Part shown: positions 48,442-55,627 of the stretch, one piece after another
Numbering within the stretch: position 1 is the stretch's first letter
Layout: each line of letters starts with the position of its first letter
Assembly: GCA_963693305.1 (NCBI GenBank)
Contig: OY855916.1
Coordinates: 3,413,501 to 3,477,500 of the forward strand
Source of the DNA: Meandrina meandrites
Lineage: Eukaryota; Cnidaria; Anthozoa; Scleractinia; Meandrinidae
Direction of reading: 5' to 3'
DNA length: 64,000 bases
Notes under the pieces: model-generated
What the model was told of the DNA's origin: nothing
Seen by the model: only the letters and a program-made list of their open reading frames with translations
Database searches by the model: none
Made by a program: the position numbers and the translations under genes

Positions 48442-49427
48442 TTCAAGTTAGTCGGAGGTAATTGTGTGTTTGGAGGCACAACAAGCAGTTCTTCACGTAC
48501 AAAGCCACGTTTGGGTCCGTCATGTAAATAGTAGAGAACGGGTTGATCAGGTTTGGTAAAAGAACGTTCAAGGTTGTAAACTTTCAAAGACCAGATTGGA
48601 TCAGTGGCTCTTTTAACACCACCTTCAAGCTCGCCAGGTTGGTACAAATATCGAACCAAAACTATGGAGGGGAGCTTTTTTTCATTTTCTCCAACAGGTC
48701 GCAAATATTTGGTTGCTGGTTGGGATACCACAGCCTTTTCTTTGATAGCGGCAGCAGGCTTCATACCAATCAATCGAGTGACTTGGTTGTTCAGAGCAGA
48801 AACAACTGAGGGAAGCCTTTTCACCCATGCTCGAGACCGCTGACCTGTGTTGCTACGCATTTCAACCGCGTACTGATACCCGAACAAGCGCTCAGCAAGG
48901 GTGCGGTTAAAACGTTCAACGATAGCTTGGTCTCTATGTATTTCAGGGTGGCCACGTCTGATAGAAGTTTTGTGATTTTCCATTTCTTTTGTAACAGCAC
49001 CCATAAATTCGCGCCCAGGATCAACCTGCAGCAGTTCAGGCCACTTCAGAGGGCCACGTGTATAAATTGTCTTAAAAGTTTTGGCAACCTCATCAGAGTT
49101 TTTAGAGGTTAAAGGCTGAGCTTCTTTGAATCTACTGGCAATATCAACAACAGTAAGCGCGTATTTGTAAGTTCTACGCCCCACTTTGTCGTGTGGCAGA
49201 AAAAGAAGATCTACCTGATGCACTTTGTTGGGTGTAGGCACGTCGAATTTTGGACGAGGAATGTAGCGCGGGGCGGGGAGGTAGATCTGCCAGAGCGCTT
49301 GCTTGAACAACCATTCTTTGGCAACAACTTCAGGTACCTTTGCAGCGGCCGCTAATTTTTTAATGGCGGAGATACCTTTCCAGTAACCTTGTGGACTGTA
49401 GTAACGCCGCTCCAATTTTCTGTCCAT
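48438..49427 (-). CDS. Polinton integrase (retroviral-type DDE, rve)
   Basis: 329 residues. This catalyses insertion of the element into host DNA. The N-terminal part (residues 1-65) is an integrase zinc-binding-like helical region without a clean HHCC. The catalytic core has D in VHQVDLLFLP (about residue 73), D in LLQVDPGREF (about 138) and E in IVERFNRTL, with 34 residues between the last D and the E, the classic D-D-35-E spacing. The C-terminus (about 265-320: PIWSLKVYNLERSF, GFVREELLVVP) resembles the chromo/SH3-like tail of Polinton integrases. It is divergent from the next gene across a short shared region with TATATA at 49449-49454. No lesion is seen. Confidence 0.93.
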   Translation of the reverse strand: MDRKLERRYYSPQGYWKGISAIKKLAAAAKVPEVVAKEWLFKQALWQIYLPAPRYIPRPKFDVPTPNKVHQVDLLFLPHDKVGRRTYKYALTVVDIASRFKEAQPLTSKNSDEVAKTFKTIYTRGPLKWPELLQVDPGREFMGAVTKEMENHKTSIRRGHPEIHRDQAIVERFNRTLAERLFGYQYAVEMRSNTGQRSRAWVKRLPSVVSALNNQVTRLIGMKPAAAIKEKAVVSQPATKYLRPVGENEKKLPSIVLVRYLYQPGELEGGVKRATDPIWSLKVYNLERSFTKPDQPVLYYLHDGPKRGFVREELLVVPPNTQLPPTNLN

Positions 49428-49448
49428 TTAAATAATTATGCGCGGGCA

Positions 49449-49454
49449 TATATA
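49449..49454. promoter_or_regulatory. Shared TATATA between integrase and the 178-aa gene
   Basis: The palindromic TATATA lies 21 bases before the integrase ATG (minus strand) and one base before ATG 49456 (plus strand). An upstream ATG at 49438 would leave no room for a promoter, so 49456 is the preferred plus-strand start. Confidence 0.55.
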
Positions 49455-49455
49455 C

Positions 49456-49992
49456 ATGGCTGGAAAAATGAGTTTGGGGAGTAACCCTTATGGCGTTCTT
49501 CGTGAACCACTGAAAAAAGAGTTTATCGAAATGTTGCTAAAAAAGCTGGCAGTGATAATGCAAAAAAAGCTGGCAGTGATAATGCAAAAAAAGCCGAGAG
49601 TGATAATGAAAGAAATCAAGCCGGAAAAAGATCTTGACGACCGTTACGAGGGGGAATTCTACCCTGAGCCCGAAGAGATGAGCCACCCTCCCAAACCAAA
49701 ATTATGGTATTTAATTGCAGTACTAAAAAAAACCGGCATTTCTTTAGAACAGGTCGGTGACGAAATGGGGTTGACCTTTTTGGGTAATGTCATTCACCAG
49801 TTCAAGCTGTTAAATCCTGGGTCGTGTAACTACGTTTGTTTTTTATACAACTATTTTCAAAAGGTCTCAACAAGAGATTGGCCGGCGAAAAATGCAATAC
49901 TGGAAAAGCTCACGAAATGTTTGCCGAAGATGGGACAAACCAGAAATAAAGGAAAAAAAGTTTCAACAAATGGTGGCGAGAAGAAATGTTAA
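49456..49992 (+). CDS. Polinton accessory protein with a Death-fold-like C-terminus
   Basis: 178 residues from ATG 49456 (MAGKMSLGS); an in-frame ATG at 49438 is possible but lies upstream of the TATATA. Near residue 30 a short unit repeats three times with decay (KKLAVIMQ, KKLAVIMQ, KKPRVIMK). An acidic linker (DDRYEGEFYPEPEEM) follows. Residues about 80-160 have the helix pattern of Death-superfamily domains: LWYLIAVLKKTGISLEQVGD, EMGL, a NPG turn, a FLYNYFQK helix, a DWPAKNAILEKLTKCL helix. This assignment is by eye only. If right, the protein could touch host apoptosis or immune signalling. It sits between integrase and the structural block. No other family is recognised. Confidence 0.7.
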   Translation: MAGKMSLGSNPYGVLREPLKKEFIEMLLKKLAVIMQKKLAVIMQKKPRVIMKEIKPEKDLDDRYEGEFYPEPEEMSHPPKPKLWYLIAVLKKTGISLEQVGDEMGLTFLGNVIHQFKLLNPGSCNYVCFLYNYFQKVSTRDWPAKNAILEKLTKCLPKMGQTRNKGKKVSTNGGEKKC

Positions 49993-50028
49993 AACAAATT
50001 ATTTATTACCGGTATCGAGTTGCTACCG

Positions 50029-50574
50029 CTAAACAGCAGTTGACTTAGATGTTCTGTTAACCTTTACCTTAGAGGTGTGGGGTTTACCCCACTCTCCACT
50101 GTCAGTGTGGTTTGAAAAACGCAGTTTTGTCTTTTGAGAAGTAAAGCTGTTGTACTTTTTGACAATATCTTGGTACTCACCGTCAGAGATTTCACCATCT
50201 TCAAGAGCGGTTGATATGAGAGAGTTGATCGTGCTCAGCGTAGCTTCAGCCAAAGTCTGTATTTTTTCGTGTTTTTTCGCTTTACGCAGGAAAAATTTGA
50301 TGGTGACCATGCAGGAGGTTGACACCAATGAAAACAAGGTGGCAGTTGCAATTAAAGGTCCGCCAACAACAACACCAACCGCAGAAAGCGAAGCGGCCAG
50401 CCCAGAGCCGGTAAGAATGGTAGCGACTCCGCCAGTTAACGCACATACTGTTTGACAACGCGTGTGCCACCGTTTAAACTTGGCTGAGGTTTGGTAGTAA
50501 TGCACCAACTGGTTTTCAAGATTTTTCTTTATCAATTCTATTTCAGCCCGCCGGAATTTTGTTGCAGAATCCAT
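50029..50574 (-). CDS. Two-helix membrane protein, Polinton accessory
   Basis: 181 residues. The N-terminus is a charged helix (AEIELIKKNLENQLVHYYQT). Two adjacent hydrophobic segments follow at about residues 42-66 (VCALTGGVATILTGSGLAAS) and 68-95 (VGVVVGGPLIATATLFSLVS), rich in Gly and Ala. Then comes a helical region (EKIQTLAEATLSTINSLIST) and an acidic EDGEISDGEYQDIVKKY stretch that looks EF-hand-like in spacing but is unproven. The layout resembles small 2TM, SLATT-like proteins seen in cnidarian genomes. A role in membrane penetration or egress is possible, as inference only. TATATA (50579-50584) lies four bases before the ATG. A GTGGGG palindrome lies in its C-terminal codons (50077-50092). 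Confidence 0.75.
   Translation of the reverse strand: MDSATKFRRAEIELIKKNLENQLVHYYQTSAKFKRWHTRCQTVCALTGGVATILTGSGLAASLSAVGVVVGGPLIATATLFSLVSTSCMVTIKFFLRKAKKHEKIQTLAEATLSTINSLISTALEDGEISDGEYQDIVKKYNSFTSQKTKLRFSNHTDSGEWGKPHTSKVKVNRTSKSTAV
50077..50092. repeat. Polinton dispersed palindrome GTGGGGTTTACCCCAC
   Basis: Perfect 16-bp copy in the C-terminal codons of the two-helix membrane protein. Other copies of the core are at 51832-51846, 52125-52140, 52391-52406, 52724-52739, 53020-53035, 54487-54506 and 54557-54571. Confidence 0.85.
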
Positions 50575-50642
50575 TTTCTATATATGTGTGTTAAAAATGT
50601 TCTAGTCGCAATATTGGTTATGCCATTTTCCGCGGTGGGTTA

Positions 50643-51491
50643 TCAACAATTTTCACCATATGTATTATGCCATTTGCCGTTAATTTTCTTTAGCTCCATC
50701 CTACAACCTTTTTTAGGGTGTGTCCAAAACTTTTTGCTGAACAGGCCGGTTTTTGTGTTAAACGCCCCCTTGGCAATGTCACCCGCCCAATACTTGTCAA
50801 GCAGCTTTTTATCAACTCCGGGCAACAGGTTATATATATCTTGAGCCTGCGAAAACCCGGGGATCTTTTTCCCGATTTGTTCATTGAGCATTTCACCGAC
50901 ACCCAAACCCACCTTTTGCTTCGAGCTGATAGCGTTGCGCGCCAAAGAGTGGCCCCGCTGTCGCTTGTTTTTGGGGATAGCGTCAAGCGCCTTCACCATT
51001 TTTTTGTCTGCAGCATGTTTGCAGCTTTTTTCATTTTTCTTGCCTGCACAGACGGCATAATCAACGTCATGCTGCATTGAAACTGCGTCCGTGGCGCCTG
51101 TGGGTTGCTGGAATATCTTTAATATCTTTCCAGTTTGGGGGTCGTAAGAAAGCTGTTTTTCAAGGGGATTGTACGGTCCTGTGTAGTTGTGACCAGGAAG
51201 CGTCCACCCTTTCTTTGGTTTAGGCAGCTTGCCAATAGCTTTATGCAAATCAAAACCCCGCCCCCCACGTTCATAAAGGGGGTTTGTTGGGTCATCTACT
51301 CTATTACCCGCATAAATTCTCATGTCATAGCCGGCACCTTGCGTTTTATTAGAAACAAACCTTGTCTTGGTAATACCACAACTTGCACATTTTACTTTAA
51401 GCAACCTTCTACCGTTTTTTGCGGTTGCGTATGTTTCACTTCCCGATACGTTAGGTGTAAAGCGTTTTTCTTTCACACAGTATACCTTCAT
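50643..51491 (-). CDS. Zinc-ribbon plus parvovirus-type PLA2 protein
   Basis: 282 residues. Residues 1-46 are a small zinc-ribbon-like domain (YCVKEKRFTP, then LLKVKCASCGITKTRFVS; DUF5679-like). Residues about 95-165 match secreted/parvoviral phospholipase A2: a calcium-loop-like LPGHNYTGPYNPL and a catalytic-like MQHDVDYAVC with His-Asp, followed by a Cys/Lys-rich helix. In parvoviruses such a domain in the minor capsid protein lets particles leave endosomes; a similar entry role here is inference. The C-terminal part is basic (KKFWTHPKKGCRM). TATATA (51494-51499) is two bases before the ATG. The 5' flank and N-terminal domain are duplicated in the next gene. It is probably a virion-associated protein. 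Confidence 0.85.
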   Translation of the reverse strand: MKVYCVKEKRFTPNVSGSETYATAKNGRRLLKVKCASCGITKTRFVSNKTQGAGYDMRIYAGNRVDDPTNPLYERGGRGFDLHKAIGKLPKPKKGWTLPGHNYTGPYNPLEKQLSYDPQTGKILKIFQQPTGATDAVSMQHDVDYAVCAGKKNEKSCKHAADKKMVKALDAIPKNKRQRGHSLARNAISSKQKVGLGVGEMLNEQIGKKIPGFSQAQDIYNLLPGVDKKLLDKYWAGDIAKGAFNTKTGLFSKKFWTHPKKGCRMELKKINGKWHNTYGENC

Positions 51492-51550
51492 CCTATATAA
51501 CTACCAAAAATTCATTTTAACTTTGGGGTGTGAAATCAGCAACTGAGTTG

Positions 51551-52093
51551 CTAACCCCGCCCTGGTATCATATCTTTTGGTCTTAATCTGTTTGAGGCTT
51601 TATTCAACAAATCCCCAGACAAAGCATCAATTGTGTAATTAACAGCTTTTCTCGCGATAGGTTTGGCTTTATTGGCTAACTTCTTCTGATACTTTGGTTG
51701 TCTCAGAAACTCGCTCGCGAAGTATCTTCCTTGTTTAACACCCTGTTTGGCTAAATAAGGAACACCGTACTCAAAGAAAGCTTCAGCAGCTGTGTCTCCT
51801 ATTGTATCAAGAACTCCACCTCCACTGGGGTGTGGGGTACCCCCACCGAATAATCTTTTTTCAGCGACAGCAAATTCATCTCTTTTCTTTTTTGGTAAAC
51901 CGCTTGAGCCCAACTTTAAAATTGTATCAAAAATATTACCTCCTTCGTGGGCACTGACAAACCTTGTCTTGGTAATGCCACAGCTGGCGCATAACACTTT
52001 AAGCAACCTTCTATTGTTTTTTGTGGTAGTGATTTTTTCACTCCCCGCCACATTGGGTGTGAAGCGCTTTTCTTTCACGCAGTAAACCTCCAT
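51551..52093 (-). CDS. Zinc-ribbon core-like protein, paralogue of the PLA2 gene N-terminus
   Basis: 180 residues. Residues 1-46 nearly repeat the PLA2 protein's zinc-ribbon (YCVKEKRFTPNVAGSE, LLKVLCASCGITKTRFVS), and the upstream GGTAGTTATATAGG is shared too. A Gly-rich linker containing GTPHPSGGG comes from a GTGGGG palindrome (51832-51846). A basic helical tail (RQPKYQKKLANKAKPIARKA) suggests nucleic-acid or core contact. TATATA (52097-52102) is three bases before the ATG. The function of the tail is unknown; a minor virion protein is likely from context. Confidence 0.78.
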   Translation of the reverse strand: MEVYCVKEKRFTPNVAGSEKITTTKNNRRLLKVLCASCGITKTRFVSAHEGGNIFDTILKLGSSGLPKKKRDEFAVAEKRLFGGGTPHPSGGGVLDTIGDTAAEAFFEYGVPYLAKQGVKQGRYFASEFLRQPKYQKKLANKAKPIARKAVNYTIDALSGDLLNKASNRLRPKDMIPGRG

Positions 52094-52103
52094 CCCTATA
52101 TAA

Positions 52104-52673
52104 CTACCAAAAATTCACTGGGATGTGGGGTTTACCCCACTGTGTAAAATAATCCTTCACCACAGCCTCGTTGGTGCGTGTATTTTCAGAAAACATTCTC
52201 AAAATGTCTCGAAACGACCGCCCTTTATTACGTTCATTCAGGAAAAGCAAACAGTAGTAGCCGCAGCGCACACTGAATTCCCACTGAAGCTGGTTGTCAT
52301 TCCGGAGAAAGGTCTTTTTGCCCTCAAGAATCAACTCAATTTCCCATTCCGCGGGCGGAGGTAACCCGAAAGAGTCAAAGTACTCCGTACGTGGGGTAAA
52401 CCCCACACCCCCAGGTGATCTCCAGCAGCAAACCCAGTGCGTGCCTGGCCCTCCAAGATCATCCATGTTGATTATACAAGGGGAGTGGTTTTTCGCCATT
52501 ATTTTGTCTCTCGAAAATATGCCTTTAATGGGGATTTTCAAGTATTGGCACCACCGCTGCAAGTCATAATCAGTTAAGGGGACATCAACGAAGGCGGGCT
52601 TTTTTTTGGTCGCCCCAAGAACCAATGAAGGGTGGAGGGCGCATATATGGTGGAGGGTTGATGCGCATACCAT
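52104..52673 (-). CDS. Adenain-like cysteine protease (maturation protease)
   Basis: It processes virion proteins, as in adenoviruses and other Polintons. The triad and neighbours are visible: His in GTHWVCCWR, Asp in EYFDSFGLPPP, an oxyanion Gln in NDNQLQW, and Cys in RCGYYCLLFL. The familiar N-terminus (LTDYDLQRWCQYLKIPIKGI) begins about 32 codons in. The first ATG (52673) overlaps the upstream gene by about 90 nt and has no TATATA before it. The true start is therefore unsure: a lost ATG, a non-ATG start, or a frame change at the run of eight A bases (52602-52609). Two GTGGGG palindromes lie inside the coding region (52125-52140, 52391-52406), the second encoding GVGFTP between His and Asp. 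Confidence 0.9.
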   Translation of the reverse strand: MVCASTLHHICALHPSLVLGATKKKPAFVDVPLTDYDLQRWCQYLKIPIKGIFSRDKIMAKNHSPCIINMDDLGGPGTHWVCCWRSPGGVGFTPRTEYFDSFGLPPPAEWEIELILEGKKTFLRNDNQLQWEFSVRCGYYCLLFLNERNKGRSFRDILRMFSENTRTNEAVVKDYFTQWGKPHIPVNFW

Positions 52674-52983
52674 TTCCTCCTCTCGGTGGACGTTTTACCT
52701 GCATGCCTGACCCTCCGTGGGGTGTGGGGTTTACCCCACGTGCCATCTTGCGCACATGTCTGATTTGTGTCTTGCTCATGTCTATGTCCACGCCCGTTTT
52801 GTTTTTGATAGCGCGCTGTATTTTTTTGATCTGCCTGGCGGTCAAGTGCAAAGTGTCGCTGCCCCCAGCCAGGGCTTCGTTTTTGAATCTGAGCGTAACA
52901 GCTTCTCCTGGCCCAAAGGCCCGCGCGAGGCTTACCTTCTGCCCGTCTGAAAGTGTAATCTTGTGCGGATAGTAAGTCGTCAT
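52585..52983 (-). CDS. Small basic virion-type protein
   Basis: Start taken as ATG 52983 (MTTYYPHKITLSDGQ), next to TATAAAG. An ATG ten codons further upstream is unlikely because it spans the TATA motif. The N-terminal half (about 1-75) is conserved-looking: SLARAFGPGEAVTLRFKNEA, then LTARQIKKIQRAIKNKTGVD. The C-terminal half is a Gly/Pro/Arg-rich tail (PPRGGNGMRINPPPYMRPPP) that includes a palindrome-encoded GVNPTPHGG (52724-52739). It resembles small Polinton core proteins found next to the capsid genes. No enzymatic motif is seen. It overlaps the protease start. Confidence 0.75.
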   Translation of the reverse strand: MTTYYPHKITLSDGQKVSLARAFGPGEAVTLRFKNEALAGGSDTLHLTARQIKKIQRAIKNKTGVDIDMSKTQIRHVRKMARGVNPTPHGGSGMQVKRPPRGGNGMRINPPPYMRPPPFIGSWGDQKKARLR

Positions 52984-53034
52984 CTTTATATTTATCACAA
53001 AAATTATTTTCACTTTGAGGTGGGGTTTACCCCA

Positions 53035-54300
53035 CTAAACCATAACCAGCTCATTGCCCACCTGCCTGAGAACAAGTTCGGACTCGTACAAAATTCCTGC
53101 ATAAATGGTGTAGTCTTGTGTGTTGGCTGCCTCGTTGAGTCTGTAGTGGAAAACCATCTGCTTCGGGTCGTTGGTCATGTTATCTTTGTTTTCACGTAAG
53201 TCAAAATAGATAATTGGGTATAAAGTCCCGAAGTTGTTGGGCTGAAGCTGAACACCGGTGTTGTAGTCGTTTTTGCGGTACCGATAGTTCATCAAGTCAT
53301 TGAGAATGCGCAGTTTGAAGTTTTCGTCGTAGTCCAGCTCCGGATAGTACTGTGAAGAGCCGTACTGCAGCCGGCAGGTCGCTAGCTTGGCTGAATTGTC
53401 TCCGTCAATGTCAAAGGTGTCAAAGAAGTAGGGGTTTTGAGTCAAGGCGTTCTCCTTCCTTGACTGTTGAATGAAAATGAAAACATGTTTGGCGTCTTTT
53501 ATGCCGGGATTTATCTGCCACGAACCGAAAGCGTCACACCGACTGCTGCTGGGCTGGATCATTTCATTCAGGTACGTCCATTTCTGAGGTTTCAAAAAGT
53601 TTTCGTTTACGTGCTTCTGCCCTTCGCTGGTGAAACGCAGCATTGGCACCCACAGCTCGAGGTTTCTCACCACTACCCTGCGATCTGTACCATCGTTTTG
53701 CCAAATCAGCTCTGCATCCGATTGTAGCTCAATTTCGAACTCCAGCTGCATGGGGGGAAGAAGCTTGTCACTCAGCTCTTCGAAGAATGAGTACCTGTTA
53801 AGCGGTATGAGGGTTTCAACCGTGAGGCCCGCGTGGGCAAGCAAACCTCTTTGTCTGATTCCTTGGTTGGTGGCAGCGGCGGCCGTTACATTGCTATCCG
53901 TTGTGTCCAAATACCAAAACTGATTTTTTGCTGCGCTCCTCGCAAAGTCATCAGAAAAGTCCAGCAGGTTCTTTATGAATACGAGCTTGTGAATGCCGTC
54001 TACGTTGTAAATGGGTTTGCCCGATGATTTCACCACAAGTTTGTTTATCAATGAAAACGAGCCGTTAATGGGTGCTGACCGGACGTCCCCTGCAACTGCC
54101 GCACCATCCGCGGTTGCCTCGAAAGAGAAATCAGCCCGGAAGTAGGCGTTATACCAGTCAAACCAGTTGTCTCGGTCGGTGACTGTGAATTTATAGCCAG
54201 TTTTCGCCTGGTGCTGATTGTTTCCAGGGATAGTAATCGATTTGTCTAAACCGATACGAACGAACTCTGTTTTTTCCAAATGCCTGTGGCTTCTGAACAT
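53035..54300 (-). CDS. Major capsid protein (double jelly-roll)
   Basis: 421 residues. It forms the hexon-like trimeric shell of the putative virion. The N-terminus (EKTEFVRIGLDKSITIPG), an early WFDWYNAYFRADFSF strand, INGSFSLINKLVVKSSGKPI, PPMQLEFEIELQSDAELIWQ and a central VVVRNLELWVPMLRF strand fit the double-jelly-roll MCP of Polintons. The second barrel includes HVFIFIQQSRKENALTQNPY, CRLQYGSSQYYPELDY and a C-terminal DYTIYAGILYESELVL. The length is usual for the family (roughly 400-650). TATATA (54307-54312) is six bases before the ATG. A palindrome (53020-53035) touches the stop codon. No lesion is seen. Confidence 0.92.
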   Translation of the reverse strand: MFRSHRHLEKTEFVRIGLDKSITIPGNNQHQAKTGYKFTVTDRDNWFDWYNAYFRADFSFEATADGAAVAGDVRSAPINGSFSLINKLVVKSSGKPIYNVDGIHKLVFIKNLLDFSDDFARSAAKNQFWYLDTTDSNVTAAAATNQGIRQRGLLAHAGLTVETLIPLNRYSFFEELSDKLLPPMQLEFEIELQSDAELIWQNDGTDRRVVVRNLELWVPMLRFTSEGQKHVNENFLKPQKWTYLNEMIQPSSSRCDAFGSWQINPGIKDAKHVFIFIQQSRKENALTQNPYFFDTFDIDGDNSAKLATCRLQYGSSQYYPELDYDENFKLRILNDLMNYRYRKNDYNTGVQLQPNNFGTLYPIIYFDLRENKDNMTNDPKQMVFHYRLNEAANTQDYTIYAGILYESELVLRQVGNELVMV

Positions 54301-54329
54301 TTCGCCTATATATTTTTAAAAAAATTATT

Positions 54330-54824
54330 TTAATTTTCCGCCAAATATTGGTTTACTTTCAACTTTGCAGCCCGACCGAGATTTAAGATCTGGTTCAACT
54401 TTTTCCGCGAATCCCCACTCAACTGAGTTGCTGATACCCCACTTAGCATCTTCTTCAGTTTTTGTTTCGACTCGGTACTAAGTGTTGTGCGGGGTGGACC
54501 CCGCACCCCAGCGGTCTTTTTACTTCCCCGCTGCGGGGTCTTTTTACCCTTGGGGCGTGGGGTATCCCCACTTCGCAAAACGGCTTGTATCTTGTCAGCC
54601 CCTTTTTCTGCGGCTTTCTCAGTGGCTTTGTCCGCAGCTTTTTTCAGCATTTGCTTCGAGGCTTCATTTACGGCTTTCTTTAAGGACTGCCGGGTGGCTT
54701 GCTTTTTGAACCGCTTTCCTATGGCCATCAGGGAATCTCTGACAACCCCTGTACCTTTGTGTTTGTATCTGTAGTATCCCCTTGGCGCGTCGTAATACCT
54801 CGTCCACTCGCTCGGATGGTTCAT
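54330..54824 (-). CDS. Lys/Ala-rich core-like protein
   Basis: 164 residues, strongly basic. The N-terminus has aromatic and basic residues (SEWTRYYDAPRGYYRYKHKG). Residues 40-85 are a Lys/Ala helix (SLKKAVNEASKQMLKKAADK, ATEKAAEKGADK). A Pro/Lys linker (TPRPKGKKTPQRGSKK) and a helical tail follow. The composition suits a DNA-condensing core protein like adenovirus VII/X, as inference. Three palindromes lie in its coding sequence (54413-54442, 54487-54506, 54557-54571). A TATAAG variant lies about seven bases before the ATG. It sits between MCP and penton genes. Confidence 0.75.
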   Translation of the reverse strand: MNHPSEWTRYYDAPRGYYRYKHKGTGVVRDSLMAIGKRFKKQATRQSLKKAVNEASKQMLKKAADKATEKAAEKGADKIQAVLRSGDTPRPKGKKTPQRGSKKTAGVRGPPRTTLSTESKQKLKKMLSGVSATQLSGDSRKKLNQILNLGRAAKLKVNQYLAEN

Positions 54825-54848
54825 GGTTCCTTATACTCAGGTGTAAAA

Positions 54849-55622
54849 TTAGTTTTCTTCTTCAATGATAATACTTAAAGCCACGTCTTGGTCATTCAGA
54901 TCTATAATGTTGTTGCGCCCATCCGTGATTTTGATATTTATGGTGTTGATTCTGTTTTTGTTCACCGGGTGCCACAGGAGACGGCGAGGCTCTTTTGAAA
55001 AGGGGTAGCTGACGGAGAGTTCAGCAGTTGAAAAAGAGAACATAACGTCGCCCCCGATGTTGTCCACGGCCCTTGTAATGAGGTCACAATGGATATAGAT
55101 CCAGTCGACTCCTCTTGTTATATTTGGTACGCGGTCGCTCCTGTTGTTCGCGCCATCTATTGTTTTCTTGTCATAACCCAGCAGCGCGGCGAATTCACCT
55201 CCACTTAGATCAAGCTCGTAGCCGTCCTGCAACAAAATGACCGCCCGATACGTTGTGGTGTGAAAATACAGCTGAAAAATAAACTTGGTTTTTTCATCCT
55301 TGGGATCCACTCTTCCGATTAGTGCCTGAATGGTGGTGTTGAGACTAACGTAATCATACATTCCGTCCGGAATTGTCACGGTTTTCCAGTTCTCTGTTTT
55401 TTTCCGCCATTTGAACTCGTTGTTGTTGTATCGTTTCGCGATGTTGTACCACGAATATGACATGGATACCAGCTCATTTAACGCCGCCTTGTATGTTTTG
55501 TGGGGATCTAAAGCGATTGGTGGGTCAAACTTAATTGTGAAGTCATGTGACTTGCTGTTGGCGTTGTTTTGTTTAGCCAGCTGCGAGTCAAGCAACAGGT
55601 TGAAATGAAAATGGGTTGACAT
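54849..55622 (-). CDS. Minor capsid / penton protein (single jelly-roll)
   Basis: 257 residues. By position and sequence this is the Polinton minor capsid protein that occupies vertices. Features: HDFTIKFDPPIALDPHKTYK followed by AALNELVSMSYSWYNI, IPDGMYDYVSLNTTIQAL, a GYELDLSGGEFAALLGYDKK block, and VDWIYIHCDLITRAVDN, which recur in penton-like proteins of Polintons. TATATA (55629-55634) is six bases before the ATG. No lesion. Confidence 0.88.
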   Translation of the reverse strand: MSTHFHFNLLLDSQLAKQNNANSKSHDFTIKFDPPIALDPHKTYKAALNELVSMSYSWYNIAKRYNNNEFKWRKKTENWKTVTIPDGMYDYVSLNTTIQALIGRVDPKDEKTKFIFQLYFHTTTYRAVILLQDGYELDLSGGEFAALLGYDKKTIDGANNRSDRVPNITRGVDWIYIHCDLITRAVDNIGGDVMFSFSTAELSVSYPFSKEPRRLLWHPVNKNRINTINIKITDGRNNIIDLNDQDVALSIIIEEEN

Positions 55623-55627
55623 GTTGC

